A stretch of DNA of 64,000 nt from Ktedonobacteria bacterium. GTDB taxonomy: Bacteria; Chloroflexota; Ktedonobacteria; Ktedonobacterales; JACDGC01. Position 1 is the first letter of the stretch. Each line of letters starts with the position of its first letter. Below are positions 1 through 8,311 of this stretch, piece by piece. Below the pieces are notes generated by a model, which saw only the letters and a program-made list of their open reading frames with translations, searched no databases and was not told the origin of the DNA. The stretch is from the NCBI GenBank assembly GCA_027459785.1, contig DAIDGU010000016.1, positions 1 through 64,000 on the forward strand, given 5' to 3'. Position numbers and translations under genes: made by a program.

Positions 1-22
1 GTAGGCATGACATGTTCTCCTG

Positions 23-490
23 GTGTGCTGGCTGGATTGGTATCACCATCATGCCAGGAGATGTCTCGGCTGTCACGTCGTTCCTCCCCGTACTATACTG
101 CCCCCTTCTTATATCTTGTGTCCTAAGTTTATGCCTATGGGTGATCCTTTTGGCGATGTCATGAACACCATGCCGAAGTACGTTGTTTCTACCACCCTGA
201 CAACGACCTCTGCCTGGCGCAACTCAACCTTGATCGGCAGCAATGTAATCGAGGAAGTACGCGCCCTGAAAGCACAGCCCGGCAAGAACATCGCCATCGA
301 TGGCAGCAGTGTGCTGGTCCATACCCTGGCCGAAAACGATTTGATTGACGAATATAGCCTGCTTGTTTATCCGATTGTGCTCGGCAGTGGTAAGAAGCTT
401 TTTCCTGACGGGCTGCACGTGAATCTGCGCCTGATTGAAGCCAGGCCATTCCCTTCCGGCGTTGTGCTCATGCGCTATGGGCGCACATAA
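23..490 (+). CDS. RibD C-terminal / DHFR-like reductase, 5'-damaged or truncated
   Basis: The part from about residue 37 onward resembles the C-terminal half of the dihydrofolate reductase-like RibD_C proteins (YwjB/YyaP type). It has a MPKYVVSTTL stretch near residue 50, then a Gly-Ser-rich segment, LIDEY near residue 107 and VLGSGKKLF near residue 121. These proteins are usually about 180-190 residues and begin with a TLDG-containing strand, which is absent. In-frame stops at positions 2-4 and 8-10 exclude a longer frame. The first 36 residues look unlike the family, and another frame around 25-60 gives a weak echo of the missing LLGRVTYE segment. I infer a frameshifted or decayed gene, probably with little activity. 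A functional short protein starting at 134 is the alternative. Confidence 0.6.
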   Translation: MCWLDWYHHHARRCLGCHVVPPRTILPPSYILCPKFMPMGDPFGDVMNTMPKYVVSTTLTTTSAWRNSTLIGSNVIEEVRALKAQPGKNIAIDGSSVLVHTLAENDLIDEYSLLVYPIVLGSGKKLFPDGLHVNLRLIEARPFPSGVVLMRYGRT

Positions 491-595
491 TGGACCACCT
501 ACCCTAAACTTTGATCCTCGTGTACTCCGTGTCGCCTTTGCCGCACTTGCTAGATTACAGCATTCTCGCTTGGATGCATAAGATGAGTGGCATTT

Positions 596-1177
596 TTACC
601 GTGCGGCCATCGGGTCCGGCGGATTCGGGATGCCCTGGCGGATCTTGTCTTGCAATTGGTTGAAGCCGAAAAGCAACATCTCCGGCGTGGGCGGGCAGCC
701 TGGCACGAAGACATCCACGGGGATGATCTTATCGACGCCCTGCACGATGGCATAATTGTTGAAGACCCCGCCGCACGAGGCGCACGCGCCCATCGCGATG
801 ACCCACTTGGGTTCGGGCATCTGATCATAGATCTGGCGGATGACCGGAGCCATCTTCACCGAGACACGCCCAGCGACGATCATCAGGTCTGCCTGGCGGG
901 GGCTGGCGCGATAAACTTCCGCGCCGAAACGGGCGAGGTCGAAGCGCGAGGCCGAGGTCGCCATCATCTCGATGGCGCAGCAGGCCAGGCCGAAGAGCGC
1001 CGGCCAGAGCGACGCGCTGCGCCCCCAGTCCACCAGTTTGTTCACCTGCGTCAAAATCAGGTTGGCTGAATGATTATGTACGCCGCGCGCCAGGCGCGGT
1101 GATTGTGTATTGCTGAAGACCTGCACCGGCTCCCACGGATTCTCCGCGACCACCGGCTCGTCTTGGTTTATTCCCAC
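596..1177 (-). CDS. nuoB: NADH-quinone oxidoreductase subunit B (NuoB)
   Basis: Peripheral-arm subunit of respiratory complex I that carries cluster N2, the last 4Fe-4S centre before quinone. Reading from the GTG at 1177 gives 193 residues, a normal NuoB length. The four cluster ligands are visible: adjacent cysteines 66-67 (LACCAIEMM), C132 in GACASCGG and C161 in VPGCPPTPE. The frame stays open up to 1396, but the extra part is a shadow of nuoA. The GTG has GGGAG eight bases upstream and overlaps the nuoA stop by 10 bases, so translational coupling is likely. nuoC and later subunits do not follow; the next gene is unrelated and on the other strand. Electrons probably go to menaquinone, since menG and a polyprenyl synthase lie at 18-20 kb. 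Confidence 0.95.
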   Translation of the reverse strand: MGINQDEPVVAENPWEPVQVFSNTQSPRLARGVHNHSANLILTQVNKLVDWGRSASLWPALFGLACCAIEMMATSASRFDLARFGAEVYRASPRQADLMIVAGRVSVKMAPVIRQIYDQMPEPKWVIAMGACASCGGVFNNYAIVQGVDKIIPVDVFVPGCPPTPEMLLFGFNQLQDKIRQGIPNPPDPMAAR

Positions 1178-1521
1178 GTGAAAGCTCCCTTGCGCCAGAC
1201 ATACAGGAACGCCACCAGCAAGATGGCGACGAACGTCACCAATTCCAGCAGGCCAGTGACCCCCAGCCGCTTCATCAGCACCGCCAGCGGCAACAGCGAA
1301 GCCGCTTCGATGTCGAAGATGATGAAGAGCATGCCTACCACCAGATATTTGATGGGGAAGCGCCGGCTGGGCGGCGTGATCTCCGCGATGCCGCATTCAT
1401 AGGGAGCGAGCTTCTGGGGGGTGGGCTTCTTAGGGCCGAGGATGAAGGTGACGCCCGTCACCAACAGCGTGAACCCCAACGCCAGCGCCATCATGATCAG
1501 GATCGGAATGAATGGTGCCAC
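1168..1521 (-). CDS. nuoA: NADH-quinone oxidoreductase subunit A (NuoA)
   Basis: Small membrane subunit of complex I, 117 residues with three hydrophobic helices (about 5-27, 58-82 and 87-107). The family segment [20 protein letters not shown] lies at about residues 53-72 and contains the conserved acidic pair of the quinone-side loop. Translation starts at a GTG, supported by AGGAG eight bases upstream. It is first in a two-gene unit with nuoB, whose start overlaps its stop. The thioesterase gene upstream, on the same strand, is 131 bases away, so a promoter could lie in that gap. Confidence 0.95.
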   Translation of the reverse strand: MAPFIPILIMMALALGFTLLVTGVTFILGPKKPTPQKLAPYECGIAEITPPSRRFPIKYLVVGMLFIIFDIEAASLLPLAVLMKRLGVTGLLELVTFVAILLVAFLYVWRKGAFTWE

Positions 1522-1652
1522 AAACGTAACTCCTAGGCGGAGATGCTACGACAAAGTTTACCTATGTATAGTACCACAGCCCAGGTAGAACGTCCAACGG
1601 GCAAGACCCCCACGACAGCGGCACCTGCCCGCTGTCCCGCGCCGGCACACGG

Positions 1653-2081
1653 TTATTTTTGCGCAGCACCGGCAGGCGGGTAAAGCAGCAATTGCGTGCA
1701 ACGGAAGAGGGCGAGGGTTTTGCCGCTGGCAGCATCGCGGACGGTGGCATCCCACAGTTGCGTTGTGCGCCCGCCGTGCGCTAACGTGGCGGTGCAAGTG
1801 ATCGCGCCCTCGCGCGTCGTCCCGAGGAAGTTGCTTTTCAATTCGATGGTGGTAAATGAGATGGCCCCCGGCGGTAGGTGTGTGCGTGTGCCATAGCCGC
1901 ACGCTGTATCGGCCAGGGCGATCACCGTCGCCGCGTGCAGGTAGCCGTTCGGCGCGAGCAGTTCCGGGCGCAACGCCAGCCGCGCTTCCACCAAACCCTG
2001 ATCCACGCCGGTGATCTCCATGCCAATCAAGCCCGGCAGCGTCCCCGCGCTCCAGGCATTCATCTCATCCAGACTACGCAT
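1653..2081 (-). CDS. PaaI/YdiI-type hotdog-fold thioesterase
   Basis: A 142-residue single hotdog domain, the usual size for PaaI-family acyl-CoA thioesterases. The signature NGYLHAATVIALADTACGYG (about 45-64) corresponds to the family's helix start, where the catalytic Asp or Glu and the HGG-like turn sit; here the usual HGG is HAA. A VEARLALRP strand precedes it. Expected reaction is hydrolysis of a small or aromatic acyl-CoA. Menaquinone synthesis needs a DHNA-CoA thioesterase of this superfamily, and this genome appears to use menaquinone, so that role is possible but unproven. It lies upstream of nuoAB on the same strand. Substrate cannot be read from sequence. Confidence 0.85.
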   Translation of the reverse strand: MRSLDEMNAWSAGTLPGLIGMEITGVDQGLVEARLALRPELLAPNGYLHAATVIALADTACGYGTRTHLPPGAISFTTIELKSNFLGTTREGAITCTATLAHGGRTTQLWDATVRDAASGKTLALFRCTQLLLYPPAGAAQK

Positions 2082-2248
2082 GAACCTTGTCCCCCATCAC
2101 TGTGTTCTGCATCTCACGCGCCGACACGCACATGATCGTACAATCGTAGTGTACCATTGCCTGACGAGCGACGCAGCATAACCAGGGAACACGCCCTGGC
2201 AGCACATCTCACAGGTGTATGGGCGAACCAAAGGAGCAGATGAAGCAA

Positions 2249-2845
2249 ATGTTCACCGGGATTGTTGAAGAGATGGGGATATTGGCCGAGCGCGCTGAGG
2301 TCGCCGGTCGGCAAGAACTGACCGTTCAGGCGCGGCTGGCGCTGGAAGGGACTATGATCGGCGATAGCATCGCCGTCAATGGTGTCTGCCTCACAGCGAT
2401 CCGCCTGACACCAGATACCTTCACCGTGGAGATTCAGCCGGAGACGCAGCGACGCACCAACCTGGGCGACCTGCACGCGGGCGACCGCGTGAACCTGGAG
2501 CGCCCGCTGGCGGCGAACGGGCGCTTCGGTGGCCATATCGTGCAGGGCCACATCGACGGCACCGGCACGTTGCGCGCCCTCACGCCCGATGGTCCCTCCG
2601 TCATCGTCACCATCGCCGCGCCTGCCGACCTCATGCCCTATATCGTTTCCAAGGGCTTCATCGCTGTGGACGGCACCAGCCTGACGGTGGTAGAAGTGGA
2701 CCGCACTGCAAACACCTTCACCATCGCCCTCATCACGCACACGCAAGACGCTGTCAGCCTGGCACACCTGCCCCTTGGCACGCGCGTTAACCTGGAAGTC
2801 GATGTGGTCGCCAAGTATGTCGCGTCGCTGCTGGGCCGGGGCTAG
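2249..2845 (+). CDS. ribE: Riboflavin synthase, alpha chain
   Basis: Catalyses dismutation of two 6,7-dimethyl-8-ribityllumazine molecules to riboflavin. The protein is a tandem of two lumazine-binding domains: the first opens with MFTGIVEEMG, the second begins near GGHIVQGHIDGTG at about residue 91, and C-terminal LEVDVVAKYV follows. The ATG at 2249 gives the canonical N-terminus and about 198 residues; an in-frame ATG at 2240 lies too close to the GGAG at 2233. No other rib gene is adjacent and I see no FMN riboswitch in the leader. The gene converges with an SDR gene, and the two stop codons share the palindrome CTAG at 2842-2845. Confidence 0.95.
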   Translation: MFTGIVEEMGILAERAEVAGRQELTVQARLALEGTMIGDSIAVNGVCLTAIRLTPDTFTVEIQPETQRRTNLGDLHAGDRVNLERPLAANGRFGGHIVQGHIDGTGTLRALTPDGPSVIVTIAAPADLMPYIVSKGFIAVDGTSLTVVEVDRTANTFTIALITHTQDAVSLAHLPLGTRVNLEVDVVAKYVASLLGRG

Positions 2846-3699
2846 CCGTTGACGATCTCGCCGCCGTTGATGTGCAAGATCTGGCCAGACATATAGGTTG
2901 AGTCGGTCGAAGCCAGGAAGACATAGGCTGGGGCGAGTTCGTCGGGCTGGCCGGCGCGCTGCATCGGCACGTCCTGGCCGAACGATTGCTGTTTGTCCTT
3001 GGGGAAGGTGGAGGTGATGAGCGGCGTCCAGATCGGACCTGGCGCGACACCGTTCACGCGAATGCCTTGCTTGACCAGCGATTGCGAGAGCGAGCGTGTG
3101 AAGGCGACAATCGCCCCCTTCGTCGCGGAGTAATCCAGCAATTGGGGGCTGCCTTTGTAGGCGGTGACGGAAGCGGTGTTGACGATGGCCCCCCCTTGCT
3201 TGAGGTGCGGTAAGGCGGCTTTGGTCATGAAGAATTGGGAAAAGATGTTCGTGCGGAACGTGCGCTCCAACTGATCCGCGCTGATCTTTGCGATGCTCTC
3301 TTGAGGATGCTGCTCAGCGGCATTATTCACCAGGATGTCGAGATGGCCGAACTCTTGCACCGTGCGCTGCACCGCCTGCTGGCAGAACTGCTCGTCGCCT
3401 ACGTCGCCCTGGAGCGCCAGGCAACGCCGGCCCTCTTGCTCCACCAGGCGTTGCGTGTCTTGCGCGTCCTGGCCCTGGTGCAGATAAACGATAGCGACGT
3501 CCGCGCCCTCGCGGGCATAGAGTACGGCCACGGCGCGCCCGATGCCGCTGTCGCCGCCGGTGATGATGGCGACCTTGTCGCGCAGTTTGTCGCTGCCGCG
3601 ATAGTCTGGTTTCACTGTCTGCGGTTGGCTTGGCATCTGCGCCTGGCTGTCATTGTCTTTGGTCGGCGGCGTATGCGCCGGCACTCGTGGTTGCGCCAT
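2842..3699 (-). CDS. SDR family oxidoreductase (YhdF/YghA-like)
   Basis: Classical short-chain dehydrogenase of 285 residues with a flexible 40-residue N-terminal extension rich in Pro and Gln, typical of the stress-associated YhdF/YghA subgroup. The cofactor motif GGDSGIGRA lies at about 48-56, NNAAEQ at about 125 and the catalytic YSATK at about 191-195, with the active-site Ser in NTASVTAY. C-terminal YMSGQILHINGGE matches the family end. These enzymes reduce or oxidise small carbonyl or alcohol substrates with NAD(P)(H); the substrate cannot be inferred. It is convergent with ribE with a 4-base overlap of the stops, so neither gene can have a separate terminator there. Confidence 0.93.
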   Translation of the reverse strand: MAQPRVPAHTPPTKDNDSQAQMPSQPQTVKPDYRGSDKLRDKVAIITGGDSGIGRAVAVLYAREGADVAIVYLHQGQDAQDTQRLVEQEGRRCLALQGDVGDEQFCQQAVQRTVQEFGHLDILVNNAAEQHPQESIAKISADQLERTFRTNIFSQFFMTKAALPHLKQGGAIVNTASVTAYKGSPQLLDYSATKGAIVAFTRSLSQSLVKQGIRVNGVAPGPIWTPLITSTFPKDKQQSFGQDVPMQRAGQPDELAPAYVFLASTDSTYMSGQILHINGGEIVNG

Positions 3700-3974
3700 T
3701 TCAGTTTCGCTCCTTCGTGCATCTGAACTCGCTTGAATTCGCTGCGTGCGGAACTGGGTGGCGCATCCAAAATGCCAGGGGTGCCAAGCGCGCGTGCTGT
3801 TACGAATTACCGTGAATGCGGGAGGCGATACCTATCTATTTGTCACACGGTTGGGTACAATCAACCCTGTGACCAGGATGGTCATTTCACACGTTATTGT
3901 AGCAGTGTCGTTCGCATCGTTCATCGCCGTCTCGGTCGCTTGAAGGCTGGGAGACGGCACGAAAGGCAGGACGT

Positions 3975-5297
3975 ATGTCAGAACCATCGAACAGGCCATC
4001 TACGACGACCACAACGGCTACCGCCGCCCCCATGCCTCCAATGCGGCTGCCGTCACCACAGATCGCGCTGCCGCTCATCGCCATTCTGGGGTATGCCGCC
4101 TTCCTCATCACAGGGTTCGGGGCCGGGCTGGGACCATCGGTGCAGCCACTGCCCATCTACATTTTTTTGGGGTTGATGCTGTTGGCTTTGCAAGCGGTCA
4201 TCTCCGATAACCGCTCGGCGGCACGCCTGCTCTACATCTTCCTCACGAGCGGCTTCGCGTTGGTATATGCCGGCTTCGTCTACTTTGACCGGGTCGATAA
4301 CTTCGCGCGCAGCCCGTACTTTTACTTCATCGTCAACCTCTTCCTGATCGTCGTTTTCATCTATGACGCCATCGACCGTCGTCGCAACCGTCCCAGCCAG
4401 GTGATGACGACCGCCGAGGGCGATCCTCTGCCAGCGCAACTGCACCCGTATTCCTTCGGCTCTTTCGCCACGGACTTCGCCGGCCTGGCGATCCTGCTCT
4501 ACATCGCCGCCGGCCTGCTGCGGATCATCGCCAGCAATCCGTTTGGCGCGACCAATGAGCCGATCAACCTCAACCTGGACCAGATCGGTCTGCACCTGGC
4601 GAACATCCCCACCCTGCAACAGTTGGATCTGGTGATCGCGGTGGGCGCGACGGCCATCGCGCTGTTGCTGCTGGGCATCGTCGGCGTGTTGGCGGCGGCG
4701 GGGCAGGGCAGTGGCAGTGGCACGAGTGGCATCGCCGTGACGAACTTCTTCGACACCATCCGGCGCATCGCCATCATCGCGGCGAATCAGGTGTTGCTGT
4801 CGTTGCGGTTGGTGCTCAGCCCGCTGGTGTGGTTGATTCCCTCATTCAGCATCGCCGTCTTCGCCAGCCAGTTCACGACGTACCTGAACACCTCCGCCGC
4901 CACCACCTCGCCCTCGATCCTCAACCTCTTCAATCCGTTCAGCGCCCACGCGCGCGGTAATTACGGCAACGCTTTCGCCGATCTTGGCTTGGCCATTCTA
5001 GCGGTCGCCGCCGTCGTGCTGGCCGTGGCCGTGGTGGAACACGATGGGCGCATCATCGAACGCACGATTGAGGTGCTAGGGGTGGCGGGCCGCACGGTGG
5101 CGCTGACCCTGGCGATCTTCACCTTCAGCCTGGCGGCGCTGAACGCCTTCCTGGTGTTGATCCGCCCCGGCACCACCGAACCCTTCCAGATCGGCGGCGC
5201 GACGTTGATGGCGCTCGTCGCAGGCATCATCTTCGCCACCTTCGCCACGGTGCGCAGTCGCCGCACGCCGGTCGATCCCGCGACACCCCGTGTGTGA
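3975..5297 (+). CDS. Polytopic membrane protein of unknown function
   Basis: I do not recognise a family. The 440-residue product has a Thr/Pro/Ala-rich cytosol-like N-terminus (1-28), then about ten hydrophobic helices: roughly 30-50, 57-75, 84-102, 113-130, 165-187, 220-245, 270-300, 335-355, 375-397 and 408-425. A charged loop DAIDRRRNRPSQ sits near residue 132 and a Gly/Ser loop near 247. No transporter or enzyme motif stands out. It is flanked by a 275-base gap upstream, where I see no gene, and by a family C repeat downstream. Codon choice matches the neighbours. A single-gene transcription unit is likely. Confidence 0.75.
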   Translation: MSEPSNRPSTTTTTATAAPMPPMRLPSPQIALPLIAILGYAAFLITGFGAGLGPSVQPLPIYIFLGLMLLALQAVISDNRSAARLLYIFLTSGFALVYAGFVYFDRVDNFARSPYFYFIVNLFLIVVFIYDAIDRRRNRPSQVMTTAEGDPLPAQLHPYSFGSFATDFAGLAILLYIAAGLLRIIASNPFGATNEPINLNLDQIGLHLANIPTLQQLDLVIAVGATAIALLLLGIVGVLAAAGQGSGSGTSGIAVTNFFDTIRRIAIIAANQVLLSLRLVLSPLVWLIPSFSIAVFASQFTTYLNTSAATTSPSILNLFNPFSAHARGNYGNAFADLGLAILAVAAVVLAVAVVEHDGRIIERTIEVLGVAGRTVALTLAIFTFSLAALNAFLVLIRPGTTEPFQIGGATLMALVAGIIFATFATVRSRRTPVDPATPRV

Positions 5298-5349
5298 GCC
5301 GCTGGGCGTGCTCTTGTCCAAAGCAGAACCGCTGGGCATCGTCCCCAGC

Positions 5350-5416
5350 GCCGTGCGGTCGCCGGGAGCTCAGCCTCCCGGCTCGGAAGTACCAACCCCT
5401 CCGAGCTAGGACGAGG
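5350..5416. repeat. Interspersed repeat, family C
   Basis: Pattern GCGGTCGCCGGGAGCTCAGC, then CTCCCGGCTCGG, a spacer and AACCCCTCCGAGCTAGGAC. It contains an inverted repeat (CGGGAG/CTCCCG) and a second (CTCGGA/TCCGAG), so it can fold into a two-arm structure. The same layout is at 41446-41548. It lies in the convergent gap between a membrane protein gene and a hydrolase gene and encodes no protein. Confidence 0.7.
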
Positions 5417-5491
5417 CATTCACGATCATGCCAATAATGGTCAAACCGCGCCCGTAAAGAGTTGGATGGCACCACATTGCGCTTGGCAGGG

Positions 5492-6478
5492 CTAATTGCG
5501 GTTTTCGTCCAGGTGCGCGTTCACCGGCGTCTCGGTGCCGCGCGCCAAAAATTCGAGCGCGCTATGCGCAAAGGCGTCGGGCTGTTCCATATGCGGCGAG
5601 TGACCCGCGCCGGCGAAGGTGACGATCTCGGCGTGTGGCATCTGCTGGATGGCCGGCGCGCTGGTACGCAGCGGCACGACATTGTCTTTCGTTCCCCACA
5701 TGGCGCGCGTCAGATTTTGGATGCGCGCCACCTGGTCGCGCAGGGTATACTTGACACCGCCCAGCCCCAGGATCTCGCCAAAGGCGCGGATGCCGCTCTG
5801 CTGCGTGCCTGGGAAGGTGGTGAGCGTATAGACGAAATCGATCAGGGCGTGCTTTTCCTGCGCGGACAAATTGGGGATCGGCACCGACCTGCCGGCGAGG
5901 CGCTCGAAGAGCGCGCGTGGCACCAGCCGCGCCAACCGTTCCGGCTCAGCGGCAAATAAGATTCGCGCGGCCAAGGGAGTGGTCGTGGCGAAACCGGCGG
6001 CGTCTTCCAGCAACAGATGATCGATCTTGTCGCCACGGGCCAGCGCGATCGCCAGAGCGACCATGCCACCCAGCGAGTGGCCGATGAGATCGAAACGGTC
6101 GATGTGCAGGGCATCCACCACGCTCAGCACACCGTCGCGCCACCATCCCACCGCCTCCGCGCCGGAATGCCCCGTGAAGGGCGCGCGGGACGACAATCCC
6201 CAGCCGCGCATATCCACGGCGATCAGGTGCCGGTGCGGCGCGAGTTGCGGCATGATCGGCACCCACAGCGCGCTGGCGCTGCCCCGCCCGTGAACCATCA
6301 CCAGCGGCGGCAGTTTAGGATCGCCTGCCGTTAGGTAGTGCATGCGCTCGCCCGCGATCTCGATATCGTGCGCTTCAATGGGCGCGGGGACGGTCGCCAG
6401 CAAGGCCGCCTCTTTAGCTTGCAATGCCGCCCATTGTGCGGCAGTCGGCTCGTTCGCCATAAGGATCTTCACCTTCAC
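5492..6478 (-). CDS. Alpha/beta-fold hydrolase
   Basis: A 328-residue alpha/beta hydrolase. The oxyanion HGRGSAS turn is at about 64-70, the nucleophile elbow GHSLGG at about 134-139, a likely acid in WGTKDNVVP at about 264 and the catalytic His in GAGHSPHME near 293. The N-terminus carries an extra 30-residue helix before the first strand. Similar proteins include epoxide hydrolases, haloperoxidase-like enzymes and esterases; WWRDG in the cap region is not diagnostic. The start is the GTG at 6478 with GGAGG ten bases upstream; an ATG at 6460 is the alternative. No operon partner is evident. Confidence 0.88.
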   Translation of the reverse strand: MKVKILMANEPTAAQWAALQAKEAALLATVPAPIEAHDIEIAGERMHYLTAGDPKLPPLVMVHGRGSASALWVPIMPQLAPHRHLIAVDMRGWGLSSRAPFTGHSGAEAVGWWRDGVLSVVDALHIDRFDLIGHSLGGMVALAIALARGDKIDHLLLEDAAGFATTTPLAARILFAAEPERLARLVPRALFERLAGRSVPIPNLSAQEKHALIDFVYTLTTFPGTQQSGIRAFGEILGLGGVKYTLRDQVARIQNLTRAMWGTKDNVVPLRTSAPAIQQMPHAEIVTFAGAGHSPHMEQPDAFAHSALEFLARGTETPVNAHLDENRN

Positions 6479-6611
6479 TTTTCCGCTGCCTCCGACGCCG
6501 CTGCGCGCATGGTCACATCCGCGCCCCTCGCAGTTGGCAGCAATGCGTTCTGCATGATATCATAACGCAAAAGGACGCGAAAACGTTTAACCGGCAAGAG
6601 GAAAGCAGTCG

Positions 6612-6890
6612 ATGGCTACGCAACACCATGTCGTCCTATTTATGAAGCCGGCATGCCACCTCTGCGAGATCGCACGGGGCTGGCTGGAAGACTTCGCCGC
6701 CGCGCCCGACCGCTACGCGCCGTTCGAGCTGGATGAAGTCGATATTCGGCACGACCCCGCCGTCTTTGCGGAGTATCGCTATCGCATTCCGGTCATCTTC
6801 ATCGATGACGAGATCGTCGCCGAGGGCCGAATGGACGACGAGGCCGAATTCGCGCTGGGTCGCGCGCTGGCCCTATCAGGAAAAGAGTGA
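6612..6890 (+). CDS. Glutaredoxin-like (DUF836-type) thiol protein
   Basis: A compact thioredoxin-fold protein of 92 residues. FMKPACHLCEIAR near residues 10-22 holds the CxxC redox pair (C15 and C18), and YRIPVIFIDDEIVAEGR near 56-72 contains the cis-Pro strand and the glutathione-loop region. This matches the small glutaredoxin/DUF836 family, which acts in cytosolic thiol-disulfide exchange. The next gene starts four bases after the stop and encodes a DUF2085 membrane protein, so the two are almost certainly co-transcribed. A shared redox role with that membrane protein is inference. Confidence 0.85.
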   Translation: MATQHHVVLFMKPACHLCEIARGWLEDFAAAPDRYAPFELDEVDIRHDPAVFAEYRYRIPVIFIDDEIVAEGRMDDEAEFALGRALALSGKE

Positions 6891-6894
6891 GAGC

Positions 6895-7470
6895 ATGCAA
6901 GCTTCTACCTATCGCCCCATCGCCCCCTGGCGGCAGCGCCTCAGCCACCCCATCACCCACGGCTTCAGTCGCTTCACGGATTGGTTATTGCGTCATTGGC
7001 TAGGGTTATTGAACTGGACACTGGGGGGGCTACTGGCGTTGTCGCTGCTGGTGCCGGTGTTGGCCTATTTCGGTGTGGAACCCTTGGCGGGCCAGATCTT
7101 CCGCGCCTACCATGCCATCTGTGATCAGATCCCCGCCCACTCGTTCTTCATCATGGGCCACCAGATGGCCTTCTGTTCGCGCAACTTCTCGCTCTATGGC
7201 GCGGTCTGGCTCGGCTCCATGATCTTCCGCTTCGTGCGCCATTTCTTGCGCCCGCTCAAGTGGTACTATCTGATCCTCTTACTGCTGCCGATGGCGCTGG
7301 ACGGCGGCACGCAACTGTTCGGCTGGCGCGAAAGCACCGACCTGCTGCGCGTTATCACCGGCCTGCTCTTCGGCCTGGGCCTCGCGTGGTTCGCGCTACC
7401 CTTCGTGCAAGACGCCGTCGTGGAATCGCTGCCGCCGGTTGCCGCCCCGCGACCAGGCATACAAGCCTAA
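6895..7470 (+). CDS. DUF2085 family membrane protein
   Basis: Integral membrane protein of 191 residues matching DUF2085. The signature has conserved His, Cys and Gln in YHAICDQIPAHS (about 73-84), followed by GHQMAFCSRNFSLYGA (about 88-103). Four or five helices are visible, near 38-62, 102-118, 125-145 and 155-175. The Cys/His pattern suggests metal or redox binding, but the function is unknown. The start is the ATG at 6895, just after the glutaredoxin stop; the frame continues upstream only as a shadow. Co-transcription with the upstream CxxC protein makes a thiol-linked role plausible. Confidence 0.85.
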   Translation: MQASTYRPIAPWRQRLSHPITHGFSRFTDWLLRHWLGLLNWTLGGLLALSLLVPVLAYFGVEPLAGQIFRAYHAICDQIPAHSFFIMGHQMAFCSRNFSLYGAVWLGSMIFRFVRHFLRPLKWYYLILLLLPMALDGGTQLFGWRESTDLLRVITGLLFGLGLAWFALPFVQDAVVESLPPVAAPRPGIQA

Positions 7471-7634
7471 ACACTCTGGGTACGAACGGCTGCAAGCGAT
7501 TTGGGGTGCCGTAATGGAGGGTCATAACTGACGAACCGGAACCCAATGCGATGGCGACACGTAGGAAAAAAAATATCCCACCTGTCGCCATATGAGTTGA
7601 ACACGGATTCGTCCCAAAGCTTGGGGCGTGCTTA

Positions 7635-8099
7635 TCAGGCGTCCGCGCCGCCCGCGACCGGCACTCCTTCCTCGACGCTCATTTCTTCAACCGCCGGCAC
7701 ATCCGAGGTGCAATACATGCACTTCGTTGCCTGGATGGGAATGGTGCTCAGGCAGTACGGGCAGTCGCGCATCGTCGGGTCCGGCGGTGGCTCACTTTTG
7801 CTACGCTGGATGAGCGCATTCACCGGGCGCACGACAAAGAAGAAGATCACCGCGGCCAGCAGCACGAAAGCGATGAGCGAATTGATGAAATCGCCGATCA
7901 GGAACTTGCTGCCGCGCACCGTGAAATACCAGGCCGAAAAATCGGGTTGCTTGCCGATGGCCGCGATCAGCGGCGTGATGAGATCTTTGACCAGTGCCAG
8001 CACCACGGCTCCAAATGCCGCGCCGATGACGATACCAACCGCGAGATCCACGACATTGCCGCGTAGAATGAATGCCTTGAAATCGTTGATCGCTTTCAT
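7635..8099 (-). CDS. mscL: Large-conductance mechanosensitive channel MscL with zinc-ribbon tail
   Basis: Homopentameric tension-gated channel that releases solutes on osmotic downshock. The N-terminal FKAFILRGNVVDLAVGIVIG (residues 7-26) is the MscL S1/TM1 signature; TM2 is at about 72-92. The protein has 154 residues, with a C-terminal extension where two Cys pairs, CPYC near 113 and CMYC near 128, form a probable zinc ribbon, followed by an acidic tail. Such tails occur in some Chloroflexota and actinobacterial MscL. It stands alone, with 160 non-coding bases on its 3' side and the ferredoxin gene diverging on the other side. Confidence 0.95.
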   Translation of the reverse strand: MKAINDFKAFILRGNVVDLAVGIVIGAAFGAVVLALVKDLITPLIAAIGKQPDFSAWYFTVRGSKFLIGDFINSLIAFVLLAAVIFFFVVRPVNALIQRSKSEPPPDPTMRDCPYCLSTIPIQATKCMYCTSDVPAVEEMSVEEGVPVAGGADA

Positions 8100-8232
8100 G
8101 TCGAACCCCCTTGCGTCACTGCTGCAACGTAGTTCACGCTACGTTGCCTTCAAGTATACACAAAAATTGGACAAATTGCACGCCTTGCCGAAAAACTCGT
8201 ACCCAGGATGTTAGAAGAACCGCGCCATTTTG

Positions 8233-8241
8233 TGCTACACT
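8233..8241 (+). promoter_or_regulatory. Candidate extended -10 promoter for the ferredoxin gene
   Basis: TGCTACACT matches an extended -10 element (TG-N-TACACT), 71 bases upstream of the ferredoxin ATG. No good -35 hexamer lies 17 bases upstream, which fits an extended -10 type. The same TGC-TA...T form recurs before the genes at 20097, 37354 and 58099. Confidence 0.35.
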
Positions 8242-8311
8242 GAGAGCAAGAACGATACGCAAGCCACCCTGGAAACGGATGGCTTCAGATAGCGGTTGAG
8301 GTGGAATTAGG

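Noticed and set aside
596-1396. Long version of nuoB starting at 1396
   Set aside because: The first 73 residues are a shadow of nuoA in another frame; a GTG with GGGAG at 1177 gives the normal NuoB length.
2082-2248. FMN riboswitch before ribE
   Set aside because: The leader is short and the conserved RFN-element sequences are not visible.
3841-3847. Second ECF41 promoter (TGTCACA)
   Set aside because: No CGTC lies 16 bases downstream.
3746-3943. Small ORF before the membrane protein gene
   Set aside because: No ribosome binding site and no protein-like composition.
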